Shown here: piece after piece, positions 36,401 to 42,863 of the stretch | Position numbering within the stretch: the stretch's first letter is position 1 | How the letters are laid out: each line of letters opens with the position of its first letter | Assembly (NCBI GenBank): GCA_944381165.1 | Contig: CALWKC010000056.1 | Span: forward strand, 1-43,724 | DNA: 43,724 nt | DNA from: an uncultured Lachnospira sp. | Lineage (GTDB): Bacteria; Bacillota; Clostridia; Lachnospirales; Lachnospiraceae | Reading direction: 5' to 3' | The notes under the pieces: model-generated | Seen by the model: the letters and a program-made list of their open reading frames with translations, nothing else | What the model was told of the DNA's origin: nothing | Databases searched by the model: none | Translations under genes and position numbers: made by a program

Positions 36401-37806
36401 TCTTGATTTGCCTCGGGAAATTGTGAAGTAATGCTCTGCATTGAAGAAACACCAATTTTACCCGTTTCGGACATTTCTCTCTTAATTGAAGCCAGCGTGT
36501 CAGCCTCTGACTGAAGGTCTGCAAGGGTGGCAGATGAAGACTTATCTTGAGATTCTGCCAATAGTTTTGATGTTTCCGGAAACTCAACCGGCTGAATAAT
36601 AGGCTCTTTATTTGCCTCAGATTGTACTTTTTCCGCAGCCTTTTTATATTCATCGACATAATTTTTAAATACATCTTCCCACGAAATTATATCTTCATAA
36701 GCAATACGGTCTGAATCATTTTCAAAACTTCCGTCTTCGTTTCTTACAGCTTCGAGACTTGCTTTTTCCGTCTGAAGGTCGTTCCATAACTCATCTTCAA
36801 CTTTAGAGAAATTCTCTTTTGCTGTCTCCAAAGCTGTAAAATAATAGTCAACGTCTTCCTGCGTCGTATCGCCAACACCGTTTTTTAGATTGTCGACAGC
36901 TTTATTATATTCGTCCGTAAAATATTTCACTGTATTTAACTGTGAAGCCGCGCTGTTATTTGACATACTGTCCAATAATAATGTCTCATTTACACTGCCT
37001 AAGCCGTTGTCATATTCTTTTGAAAAATTTTCATATGAATTTTCGGCACTGCCTCCAAACTGAGTATTAAATTTCTCTACCGAGGTTTTCGCGCTGTCTT
37101 TTGCTTCTTCTTCATTGATTTTTTGAAGCTTTTCTATTTTATCATCTAAAAGTGCATTCTCAAATCTGAGATTTTCAAGCTCAGCCTGCTGAACTGATGT
37201 GATTTCACCGTTATCCTGAAGCGTCTGCAATTTTTGAATCCTTGAATTATTAGCTTCAATTTCCATTTGATAACCTGATATAACATCTGTGTTGCTTTGC
37301 ATAGTTTGCTGCGATTTTTCAAGCTCTTTGTTGTATCCCTTAACAGCCTCAGTACCGTCTGCCCAGTCCTGAAAAGACGCTACTCCTTTATATGCGGTAT
37401 ATACTGAACCGATAGCCGCCGCCGTACTCAGCAAAACAGGATGTGCCGCTGCCAATGATTTCAACTTAATACCCAGTCCTTTAACCGCCGTTCCTAATCC
37501 AAGAGACGAGGCTGCGGCTGCTTTCTGTGCGGCATTAAGCTCATTAAGACGGGCAGTGTTATATAGTTCATTGGTGGTGGATTTGAGTAAATCTCCATTC
37601 ATACCGGCTGCCTGTAAAATGTTATTAATTTGGGTTCTATCTAATTTTGACTGTTCAATGGCATAACTAAGTGCATCAATAGAATAATTTCTTCCAATAG
37701 ATTTAAGCGCCATACTTTTATGTCTCCCTGTTAAAGTAAAATCACTTAATATTTCTGTTATATCACTTAATGCACTCTTAGACTTGGCGAGAGTTTTCAG
37801 TTGCAT
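33475..37806 (-). CDS. Tape measure protein, C-terminal fragment (gene interrupted)
   Basis: This 1443-residue chain is the bulk of a siphophage tape measure protein. It begins with short helical repeats (SIDALSYAIEQSKLDRTQINNILQAAGMNGD) typical of the middle of Clostridia tape measures. A hydrophobic stretch (AAHPVLLSTAAAIGSVYTAYKG, about 122-143) and long coiled coils follow. The C-terminus is typical (RILFDQLGLTQERGQELIF, TPLRRGDKVFTSEMTENLWKLA). A proper N-terminus is missing and is found at 41625-42149. The first codons (ATGCAACTG) derive from the inserted DNA: the same TTTTCAGTTGCAT precedes the other zinc-ribbon units. There is no good ribosome binding site, so it is probably a non-functional fragment. 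Confidence 0.85.
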   Translation of the reverse strand: MQLKTLAKSKSALSDITEILSDFTLTGRHKSMALKSIGRNYSIDALSYAIEQSKLDRTQINNILQAAGMNGDLLKSTTNELYNTARLNELNAAQKAAAASSLGLGTAVKGLGIKLKSLAAAHPVLLSTAAAIGSVYTAYKGVASFQDWADGTEAVKGYNKELEKSQQTMQSNTDVISGYQMEIEANNSRIQKLQTLQDNGEITSVQQAELENLRFENALLDDKIEKLQKINEEEAKDSAKTSVEKFNTQFGGSAENSYENFSKEYDNGLGSVNETLLLDSMSNNSAASQLNTVKYFTDEYNKAVDNLKNGVGDTTQEDVDYYFTALETAKENFSKVEDELWNDLQTEKASLEAVRNEDGSFENDSDRIAYEDIISWEDVFKNYVDEYKKAAEKVQSEANKEPIIQPVEFPETSKLLAESQDKSSSATLADLQSEADTLASIKREMSETGKIGVSSMQSITSQFPEANQELSKYMLGLISEQELFGSLTDIYEQDTKQYIQALVNKNSADAAFFSKVLSNNNVLFSELSNAYGFDIQNWTTLAKAKADIESNLIKQLTGVWTGYYSATKDTLTGLYTVKVNEEYNVYDDSDLITPEMEADRVKQLEEYEKYNKIIQSLNDASAAIVAPNLDLTWDTLSGFDEDSFSSQAEAFSEEINWIERAVNKVSSAYERLKNIVSDTTKNWLSRNSALENSFSVLEDEINTQQQVYRKYTDMFNSYDLDSHYKDLIADGAIEIETITDESLKNAIDECIDLYDNAREAKDAVDELTQEYRSLAMTRFDNLKSEYEAQIGLIEDTVGILEAQLSLLETDGYINSKYLYNSLIEAEKENLQNLNAEYAALSSKINTVEEGSENWYSMKTDINSVSEAIINATDSLKGYENELRQIEWDLFDRTRDDVADLIDESDFLYGILEDKGLYDDGGNLNSYGQAAQAMLAQKYELYASQSKAYADEVKKIDEELAKDPYSTDLIDRRQELIKLQQESVQSALDEKNALKDLISDGYEEYKNSLDDIISKHKDMLSAIKDTYDYEKNIAELTDNLAVLEKQYRAYQGDSSESGRKNVQQLKTELEEARQDLKETEYEKLISDTEKLLDEFQTDVDEWLNERLDHLDVLISDVISQSNANTGAIAGAINEAADSVGYTLSDNMNGIWAVYSGNITNALSEIGNEFTSGQSALHETVKNIGDSVLALLKYADEEAAGLIAEQGSQANGGSDTGSQTEYETNTWENPASGGGSAGGDAGSSDWAIYKYYYPQDLNVDTSVVDRLKSNNIDASFEARSRYWDMLIGDGEYYSTYEQNVRLLNWLKNNGYAKGARRILFDQLGLTQERGQELIFSKTLGGMITPLRRGDKVFTSEMTENLWKLAQKPVVPDFNLGDTQFPYIGQQNMSNDVKVSFGDVSVTLPNVKNYSDFMREAQKDPDFTKMVQNIALGKAFGKNTYDRYVY

Positions 37807-37829
37807 TTGTTTATTTTTAGGCGTATACT
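37801..37829 (+). promoter_or_regulatory. Promoter of zinc-ribbon unit 1
   Basis: TTGCAT and TATACT are 17 bp apart. The -35 box overlaps, on the other strand, the start codon of the tape measure fragment. Confidence 0.7.
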
Positions 37830-37862
37830 TTAATTATGTATTAGATTATGGGAGGGAATAAT

Positions 37863-38300
37863 ATGGCAAATGTTTTTTTTACAGTACAAGAAATGGTTGA
37901 TATTATAAGCAGCTATAATCTTAAAGACGGATGGTTACACAAAGACACCATGGATACTTTAATTGACGAAGGGGATATGGATGGGGCTATAAATTATATA
38001 CAGCAATATTTTAAGTGCAATTCTGAGAATGCTAAAAAAGTCTTTGATGAATATAAGAGGCAAATTTTTGATGAAGAACGCGCATTTTCAGCTTCAATAG
38101 AAGTTTCTCCCGAAGTTGCTGCAAGAGCAGAGGCTTATGCATTAGCAAAGAAATACGGACCTCACTGCCCATACTGCAACAGCACTAACCTTCACCGTAT
38201 CACCACACTTGAAAAAGCTGCCGACACTGTTTTGTTCGGCGTCTATGGAAATACAAGAAGATGTCAGTGGCATTGCTATAACTGTAATTCTGATTTCTAA
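37863..38300 (+). CDS. Zinc-ribbon array protein 1 (type A)
   Basis: This 145-residue protein starts at ATG 37863 (MANVFFTVQEMVDII), six bases after GGGAGG; the longer frame is not needed. The N-terminal part holds EGDMDGAINYIQQYFKCNSENAKKVFDEYK. Its spacing of hydrophobic and AK positions resembles the L7/L12 C-terminal-like helical motif found with zinc ribbons in other Firmicute proteins. An acidic/Ala linker (SIEVSPEVAARAEAYALAKKYG) follows, then the ribbon CPYCNSTNLHRITTL...WHCYNCNSDF. Type A differs from type B at the N-terminus. The function is unknown; a small regulatory or adaptor protein is possible. It shares unit 1 with the next gene, 37 bp downstream. Confidence 0.8.
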   Translation: MANVFFTVQEMVDIISSYNLKDGWLHKDTMDTLIDEGDMDGAINYIQQYFKCNSENAKKVFDEYKRQIFDEERAFSASIEVSPEVAARAEAYALAKKYGPHCPYCNSTNLHRITTLEKAADTVLFGVYGNTRRCQWHCYNCNSDF

Positions 38301-38337
38301 TATAGCAATAATATTCTCTATACTAAGGAGGGATTTA

Positions 38338-38742
38338 ATGACAGCGGAAGAAATTTATAACAAAATTAATAGTTTTCATACAATTAATACAGAAACAAAT
38401 AGATCAGTCTTTGATGAAATAGAAGATTTATATGATAAACATAAAGAAAACGAGGCTGTTGCTCATATTCAAAACTATTTTAAATGTGATGAAAATACAG
38501 CAAAAGAGGCTTTTGCAATATTTAAAAAAAAAGTTGGACCGCCTATATCAGCTGAACAAATTGCTTTAGCCAACGCAGAAGCATTGGTCATGCAGTACGG
38601 ACCTCACTGCCCATACTGCAATAGCACTAACCTTCACCGTATCACCACACTTGAAAAAGCTGCCGACACTGTTTTGTTCGGCGTTTATGGAAATACAAGA
38701 AAATGTCAGTGGCATTGCTATAACTGTAACAGTGATTTTTAA
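38338..38742 (+). CDS. Zinc-ribbon array protein 2 (type B)
   Basis: This 134-residue protein starts at ATG 38338 after AAGGAGG; an upstream in-frame extension runs back into gene 1 in another frame and is rejected. The type B N-terminus is MTAEEIYNKINSFHTINTE, then DLYDKHKENEAVAHIQNYFKCDENTAKEAFAIFKKK. The ribbon has the same CPYC and CYNC pairs as all copies. It is nearly identical to protein 3: about six replacements in the first 90 residues and one in the ribbon. It is the second gene of unit 1. Function unknown. Confidence 0.8.
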   Translation: MTAEEIYNKINSFHTINTETNRSVFDEIEDLYDKHKENEAVAHIQNYFKCDENTAKEAFAIFKKKVGPPISAEQIALANAEALVMQYGPHCPYCNSTNLHRITTLEKAADTVLFGVYGNTRKCQWHCYNCNSDF

Positions 38743-38765
38743 TTTTATACTAGATTTTTATAATG

Positions 38766-38799
38766 GACCTGTCATTTTATTTTAAATAACAGGTCTTTT
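38766..38799 (+). terminator. Terminator of zinc-ribbon unit 1
   Basis: GACCTGT and ACAGGTC form a 7-bp stem around a 16-nt A/T loop, followed by TTTT. Confidence 0.7.
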
Positions 38800-38845
38800 C
38801 GTTAAATACAAATTTTTTGTTAAGTAATTCCAACTATATTTTCAG

Positions 38846-38870
38846 TTGCATTTATTTATAAGCGTATACT
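38846..38870 (+). promoter_or_regulatory. Altered promoter of zinc-ribbon unit 2
   Basis: TTGCAT and TATACT are kept, but the spacer is only 13 bp against 17 bp in the other three units, by a 4-bp deletion in the T-run. The promoter is probably weak or silent. Confidence 0.55.
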
Positions 38871-38939
38871 TTAACTAATATTAAATTATGAGAATGTTTG
38901 ATTTAGCAATGATATTCTTAATACTAAGGAGGGAATTTA

Positions 38940-39344
38940 ATGACAGCGGAAGAAATTTATAACAAAATTAATAGTTTTCATACAATTAATACGGAAACAA
39001 ATAAATCAGTCTTTGGTGAAATAGCTGATTTATATGATAAACATAAAGAAGACGAGGCTGTCGCTCATATTCAAAACTATTTTAAATGTGATGAAAATAC
39101 AGCAAAAGAGGCTTTTGCAATATTTAAAAAAAAAGTTGGACCGCCTATATCAGCTGAACAAATTGCTTTAGCCAGCGCAGAAGCATTAGCCATGCAGTAC
39201 GGACCTCACTGCCCATACTGCAACAGCACTAACCTTCACCGTATCACCACACTTGAAAAAGCTGCCGATACTGTTTTGTTCGGCGTCTATGGAAATACAA
39301 GAAGATGTCAGTGGCATTGCTATAACTGTAACAGTGATTTTTAA
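38940..39344 (+). CDS. Zinc-ribbon array protein 3 (type B)
   Basis: This 134-residue protein is a close copy of protein 2. In the first 90 codons I count six amino-acid replacements (for example R to K, D to G, E to A, N to S) against three silent changes; in the ribbon, one replacement against three silent changes. AAGGAGGG precedes the ATG. It is the only gene of unit 2, and its promoter has a shortened spacer, so expression may be lower. The four ribbon Cys and the WHCYNC block are intact. Confidence 0.8.
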   Translation: MTAEEIYNKINSFHTINTETNKSVFGEIADLYDKHKEDEAVAHIQNYFKCDENTAKEAFAIFKKKVGPPISAEQIALASAEALAMQYGPHCPYCNSTNLHRITTLEKAADTVLFGVYGNTRRCQWHCYNCNSDF

Positions 39345-39368
39345 TTTTATAGTGTACTTATATAATCC

Positions 39369-39403
39369 GACCTGTTGTTTTATATTAAATAACGGGTCTT
39401 TTT
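39369..39403 (+). terminator. Terminator of zinc-ribbon unit 2
   Basis: GACCTGTT and AACGGGTC (one G-T pair) form the stem, followed by TTTTT. Confidence 0.7.
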
Positions 39404-39447
39404 AATGTTAAATTTTACTCGTTAAGCAATCCACACTATATTTTCAG

Positions 39448-39476
39448 TTGCATTTGTTTATTTTTAGGAGTACACT
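39448..39476 (+). promoter_or_regulatory. Promoter of zinc-ribbon unit 3
   Basis: TTGCAT and TACACT, 17 bp apart. The -10 box has one change from units 1 and 4. Confidence 0.65.
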
Positions 39477-39509
39477 TTAATTATGTATTAGATTATGGGA
39501 GGGAATAAT

Positions 39510-39944
39510 ATGGCAAATGTTTTTTTTACAGTACAGGAAATGATTGATATTATAAGCAGCTATAATCTTAAAGACGGATGGTTACATGTAGATACCCTAT
39601 ACGATTTAATTAATAATGGAGATATCAAGGGCGCTGAAAATTATATTCAGCAATATTTTAAATGCAGTTCTGAGACTGCCAAAAAAGTTTTTGATGGATA
39701 CAAACAAATCTACGATGATGAAAATGCCTCTTTGGCTTCAATAGAAGTTTCTCCCGAAGTTGCTGCAAGAGCAGAGGCTTATGCATTAGCAAAGAAATAC
39801 GGACCTCACTGCCCATACTGCAACAGCACTAACCTTCACCGTATCACCACACTTGAAAAAGCTGCCGACACTGTTTTGTTCGGCGTCTATGGAAATACAA
39901 GAAAATGTCAGTGGCATTGCTATAACTGTAATTCTGATTTCTAA
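39510..39944 (+). CDS. Zinc-ribbon array protein 4 (type A)
   Basis: This 144-residue type A protein starts MANVFFTVQEMIDIISSYNLKDGWLH, identical to protein 1 except for one residue. Residues 27-70 then differ strongly (VDTLYDLINNGDIKGAENYIQQYFKC, GYKQIYDDENASLA). The linker SIEVSPEVAARAEAY and the ribbon are identical again. Variation is thus confined to the middle of the helical domain, with invariant sequence on both sides. GGGAGG precedes the ATG. First gene of unit 3. Confidence 0.8.
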   Translation: MANVFFTVQEMIDIISSYNLKDGWLHVDTLYDLINNGDIKGAENYIQQYFKCSSETAKKVFDGYKQIYDDENASLASIEVSPEVAARAEAYALAKKYGPHCPYCNSTNLHRITTLEKAADTVLFGVYGNTRKCQWHCYNCNSDF

Positions 39945-39982
39945 TATAGCAATAATATTCTCTATACTAAGGAGGGAATTTA

Positions 39983-40390
39983 ATGACAGCGGAAGAAATT
40001 TATAACAAAATTAATAATATCAAAACGAAAGATCCTGAAACAGGTGAAGGAGTTTATATTATACTTAGAGATTTATACTATGAACATAAAGAAAACGAAG
40101 CAGTTCTTTATATTCAAACCTATTTTAAATGTGATGAAGATACGGCTAAAGAAGTTTTTTTAATACTTAAAAAAAGATTATTTAGACCGCCTCCTTCGCC
40201 TGAACAAATTGCTTTGTGTAACGCTGCGGCTTTAGCTATGAAATACACACCTCACTGTCCATACTGCAACAGCACTAACCTTCACCGTATTACCACACTT
40301 GAAAAAGCTGCCGATACTGTTTTGTTCGGTGTTTATGGAAATACAAGAAAATGTCAGTGGCATTGCTATAACTGTAACAGTGATTTTTAA
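39983..40390 (+). CDS. Zinc-ribbon array protein 5 (type B)
   Basis: This 135-residue type B protein is more diverged than copies 2 and 3. MTAEEIYNKIN is kept, then NIKTKDPETGEGVYIILRDLYYEHKENEAVLYIQTYFKCDEDTAKEVF is distinct, and the pre-ribbon linker is RPPPSPEQIALCNAAALAMKYTPHC. The ribbon is unchanged. Start supported by AAGGAGGG. Second gene of unit 3, 38 bp after protein 4. Confidence 0.8.
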   Translation: MTAEEIYNKINNIKTKDPETGEGVYIILRDLYYEHKENEAVLYIQTYFKCDEDTAKEVFLILKKRLFRPPPSPEQIALCNAAALAMKYTPHCPYCNSTNLHRITTLEKAADTVLFGVYGNTRKCQWHCYNCNSDF

Positions 40391-40413
40391 TTTTATACTA
40401 GATTTTTATAATG

Positions 40414-40447
40414 GACCTGTCATTTTATTTTAAATAACAGGTCTTTT
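40414..40447 (+). terminator. Terminator of zinc-ribbon unit 3
   Basis: Same GACCTGT/ACAGGTC hairpin and TTTT as unit 1, with nearly identical flanks. Confidence 0.7.
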
Positions 40448-40493
40448 CGTTAAATACAAATTTTTTGTTAAGTAATTCCAACTATATTTCCAG

Positions 40494-40522
40494 TTGCATT
40501 TATTTATTTTTAGGCTTATACT
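40494..40522 (+). promoter_or_regulatory. Promoter of zinc-ribbon unit 4
   Basis: TTGCAT and TATACT, 17 bp apart, as in unit 1. Confidence 0.7.
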
Positions 40523-40591
40523 TTAACTGAAATTAAATTATATGAAAGTCCGATGCAGCAATGACATTTTTAATACTAAGGAGAGAAATTA

Positions 40592-40996
40592 ATGACCGCT
40601 AAAGATGTTTTTGATAAAATTGCAGATTATAATACTATTAATCCGGCAACAAACGAGGATGTTTATAATGAACTTAGACAGTTATATTATGCTGGTAAGG
40701 AAGAGGAAGCTATAGCTTATATTAAGGATTTTTTTGAGTGCAATGATTTTGTTGCTGAAAATGCTTTTAAACTATTTAAAATGGATGCCGGTTCACCGCC
40801 GTTGCCTTCTCAGGTTGCCCGCGCAAACGCAGAGGCTTTAGCTTCCCAAAACAAACCTCACTGCCCATACTGCAACAGCACTAACCTTCACCGTATTACC
40901 ACACTTGAAAAAGCTGCCGATACTGTTTTGTTCGGTGTTTATGGAAATACAAGAAAATGTCAGTGGCATTGCTATAACTGTAACAGTGATTTTTAA
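40592..40996 (+). CDS. Zinc-ribbon array protein 6 (type B, most diverged)
   Basis: This 134-residue protein is the most diverged type B copy: MTAKDVFDKIADYNTINPATNEDVYNELRQLYYAGKEEEAIAYIKDFFECNDFVAENAF keeps the hydrophobic pattern but few residues. The linker SPPLPSQVARANAEALASQNKPHC leads into the same ribbon as all other copies. AAGGAGAG precedes the ATG. It is the only gene of unit 4. The contrast between a diverged N-terminus and an unchanged C-terminus is strongest here. Confidence 0.8.
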   Translation: MTAKDVFDKIADYNTINPATNEDVYNELRQLYYAGKEEEAIAYIKDFFECNDFVAENAFKLFKMDAGSPPLPSQVARANAEALASQNKPHCPYCNSTNLHRITTLEKAADTVLFGVYGNTRKCQWHCYNCNSDF

Positions 40997-41019
40997 TTTT
41001 ATACTAGATTTTTATAATG

Positions 41020-41054
41020 GACCTGTTGTTTTATTTTAAATAACGGGTCTTTTT
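41020..41054 (+). terminator. Terminator of zinc-ribbon unit 4
   Basis: GACCTGTT and AACGGGTC stem, followed by TTTTT, as in unit 2. Confidence 0.7.
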
Positions 41055-41094
41055 ATTTAATCATGAAATTTTACTCGTTGAGTGAAACACGCAC

Positions 41095-41613
41095 TCAAGC
41101 ATATTACTGAAATTTCAAAATCGCAATATGCACTATGCCTTATAAGCAGATACCGGATTATGGCACCGATCTGCTCAGAGGGTGGGTATGTCTGTGAGGA
41201 TTGCTCTCTATATAAATATATTTTATATATGGCTCTTCATTTCTATATTCAGCCACGCGTAGTAACGCGGAGTGCCGTCCTGCTCGTCAGCCGTTGTAAA
41301 CAGTACTTAGGCACCTGTCAGGTCTCCCCGGCATTACCGTATACCAACATAATCAATTTTTTCTGCTTTCGCAACCTCGCCATAATTTAAAAGACTACGG
41401 TTTGATTTGTGTTCTTAAGACCGATTGAATTCGGTCAGCTTTCAAGCATTTACCCCTCCATGTATAAGTTTATACTCCGTCGCAGTGTTTACAGAGTTTA
41501 TATTAAGAATCCCATGTATCCATAGACTTGTACGCAGCGCCGTTATGCTGTTTCCTTATCTATGATTGACCAACTAAAAATCTCTCGCCAGAGTTATTTT
41601 AATTGTGTGTCAC
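41095..41613 (-). ncRNA. Structured RNA, possibly a degenerate ORF-less group II intron
   Basis: About 520 bp without a credible ORF, less AT rich than its surroundings, lying inside the interrupted tape measure gene on the same strand. Seen on the minus strand: a GTGAC start at 41613, a CTCT-GGCG-AGAG hairpin, a GCGAAAGC-type loop, and many short complementary segments. Near the 3' end (41176-41144) a 33-nt hairpin starts GAGC, with an 8-bp lower stem and a two-base 3' bulge, resembling intron domain V but lacking a GNRA loop. Then comes a GCATATT/AATATGC hairpin (41131-41099) in the place of domain VI. No reverse transcriptase is present. The group II label is inference; another structured RNA is possible. 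Confidence 0.35.
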
Positions 41614-41624
41614 CTTTTATAAGG

Positions 41625-42149
41625 TCAATCAAAATTCTTAATAAATGCCGATAATCCGGCTATACCAACGCCTGCTCCCAAGCCGGCAATATCTGATGTC
41701 TTCAGCTTTGAGCTTTCACTTGAAATCTTATCAAGCGCCTCAATTAAACCAAATTCAACAATTCCTCCGATTGAAAATCCGTTTTTAAATCTGCTCCAAG
41801 TTTTTAGGAGTTCCTGTAAAGCATCTGCTAATTCCTTGCTTTCCGATACGGCAGTATTTGTGTTTTGTGAAGTTAATATTTCCGACAAACTCTTTTTGTA
41901 ATTTTTCGCATATCCAAATGTTTTTTCATCAAGCGTAACATTCACCGGCACCTCAATCTCAGGAATTTTCTGCAGTTCCTTTATAACTTTTGGAAGAACT
42001 GTCTTTACCGACTTTAATAGCTTCCGGGCGTCTATCTCGGCTGGCAGGCTTACAGTCTGCTTATCAAGTGTTTTCTGGATTTTGGCGACATCATTTTTGA
42101 TGCCGCTTGCGTCCAGAGTCGCCTTTAATGTTACTTCTGTATCACTCAT
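41625..42149 (-). CDS. Tape measure protein, N-terminal fragment (gene interrupted)
   Basis: This 174-residue chain begins MSDTEVTLKATLDASGIKNDVAKIQKTLDKQ, a typical phage tape measure start, followed by ARKLLKSVKTVLPKVIKELQKIPEIEV. It ends in GFSIGGIVEFGLIEALDK and a Gly-rich hydrophobic stretch (IAGLGAGVGIAGLSAFIKNF) that in intact tape measures continues into the helical repeats seen at 37.8 kb. The stop at 41625 is in DNA next to the inserted element. GGGGAG nine bases upstream supports ATG 42149. With the fragment at 33475-37806 it once formed one gene of roughly 1600 codons. Confidence 0.8.
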   Translation of the reverse strand: MSDTEVTLKATLDASGIKNDVAKIQKTLDKQTVSLPAEIDARKLLKSVKTVLPKVIKELQKIPEIEVPVNVTLDEKTFGYAKNYKKSLSEILTSQNTNTAVSESKELADALQELLKTWSRFKNGFSIGGIVEFGLIEALDKISSESSKLKTSDIAGLGAGVGIAGLSAFIKNFD

Positions 42150-42166
42150 TTTTGTGTTCTCCCCTT

Positions 42167-42427
42167 TCATTCGTCATTGTGTTTTAACGTCTCCATACGG
42201 GCATGCTCAATAAGACTGTGAAGTTCCTCCGGCTCCATTTCCGCGATATAATCCATAATCTCAACAATTCTTACGCTGTTTTTCCTGAAATTTTCAACAG
42301 TTTTTGCTGCAGATGATACCGTTTTATTGAGTAGCGGAAGAGCAGCAGCAGCCATTTTTACAAGCTCCTTTTTAACTTTTTTTAAATTTCTTCTGTATTC
42401 AAAATAATTCTTAATTTTCTTCAACAT
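42167..42427 (-). CDS. Small basic helical phage protein
   Basis: No family recognised. The 86-residue protein has a very basic N-terminus (MLKKIKNYFEYRRNLKKVKKELVK), an Ala-rich helix (MAAAALPLLNKTVSSAAKTVENF) and an acidic C-terminus. It lies directly upstream of the tape measure start, with its stop 17 bp before that start. In that place siphophages have tail assembly chaperones, but this one is smaller than usual and I do not assign that role. Confidence 0.6.
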   Translation of the reverse strand: MLKKIKNYFEYRRNLKKVKKELVKMAAAALPLLNKTVSSAAKTVENFRKNSVRIVEIMDYIAEMEPEELHSLIEHARMETLKHNDE

Positions 42428-42430
42428 AAT

Positions 42431-42826
42431 TTACCTTCTTTCTTTGGAATTTCCAATAACACTGTACAGTTTCATCAAATAATCGCTTGGCACGCCGGAA
42501 TTAAATATTTCCTCGGGTTTCAACGGCGTCAGTTCAACAGCCTCCTCCGAGTTAATTATTGGATTCATCTCCTCCATAAATGCTTTCCATAACTCATCAT
42601 CATGAGGGCTGACCTCAATGTTTCCTTTGTCATCCGTTTTTCCGTATTTGCGTATAGCGTCATTTTTAACAGTTTCATAGTTCATAATATAAGGCTCAAA
42701 GCTTTTCATAATCCCAAGCAGTTTAAATTTGAGAAGAGGAGATACCTCCAGCCTTTCATTGTCAATAATTGCTTTTATGACACTGTTGATATTTAAAATT
42801 TCCATAAGTTTTATTTTCTTTTTCAT
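42431..42826 (-). CDS. Phage protein resembling DUF1617
   Basis: The 131-residue soluble protein starts with KIKLMEILNINSVIKAIIDNERLEVSPLLKFKLLGIMKSFEPYIMNYETVKNDAIRKYG. This pattern resembles the DUF1617 family of siphophage tail modules. It continues with DDKGNIEVSPHDDELWKAFMEEMNPIINSEE. The function is unknown. It lies 3 bp from the next gene and 37 bp after the endolysin stop. The family call is tentative. Confidence 0.5.
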   Translation of the reverse strand: MKKKIKLMEILNINSVIKAIIDNERLEVSPLLKFKLLGIMKSFEPYIMNYETVKNDAIRKYGKTDDKGNIEVSPHDDELWKAFMEEMNPIINSEEAVELTPLKPEEIFNSGVPSDYLMKLYSVIGNSKERR

Positions 42827-42863
42827 AGTTACCTCATTTCTGCGCTTTGCCTATATACCGCGT

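Larger units (their letters stand above)
37797..41055 (+). repeat. Tandem array of four units carrying six paralogous zinc-ribbon genes
   Basis: Four units each have a promoter block starting TTTTCAGTTGCAT, one or two genes, and a GACCTGT-type terminator. Unit starts are about 37797 (two genes), 38841 (one), 39441 (two) and 40488 (one). The 3' ends of all six genes (about 140 bp) are nearly identical in DNA, while the 5' halves diverge. Units 1 and 3, and units 2 and 4, are pairs by gene content. The array is on the opposite strand to the phage genes and interrupts the tape measure gene. Confidence 0.88.

Noticed and set aside
38209-38337. N-terminal extension of zinc-ribbon protein 2
   Set aside because: It overlaps the ribbon of gene 1 in another frame, and the internal ATG at 38338 has AAGGAGG and matches the start of copies 3, 5 and 6.
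37797-41055. CRISPR array
   Set aside because: The repeats are whole genes and promoter/terminator blocks, not short repeats with unique spacers.
41082-41390. 102-codon plus-strand frame in the structured region
   Set aside because: No recognisable protein pattern; the DNA is better explained by RNA structure on the other strand.
41095-41613. IStron or group I intron
   Set aside because: I could not find the conserved group I core strings or a TnpB/TnpA gene; the group II reading fits slightly better but is also weak.
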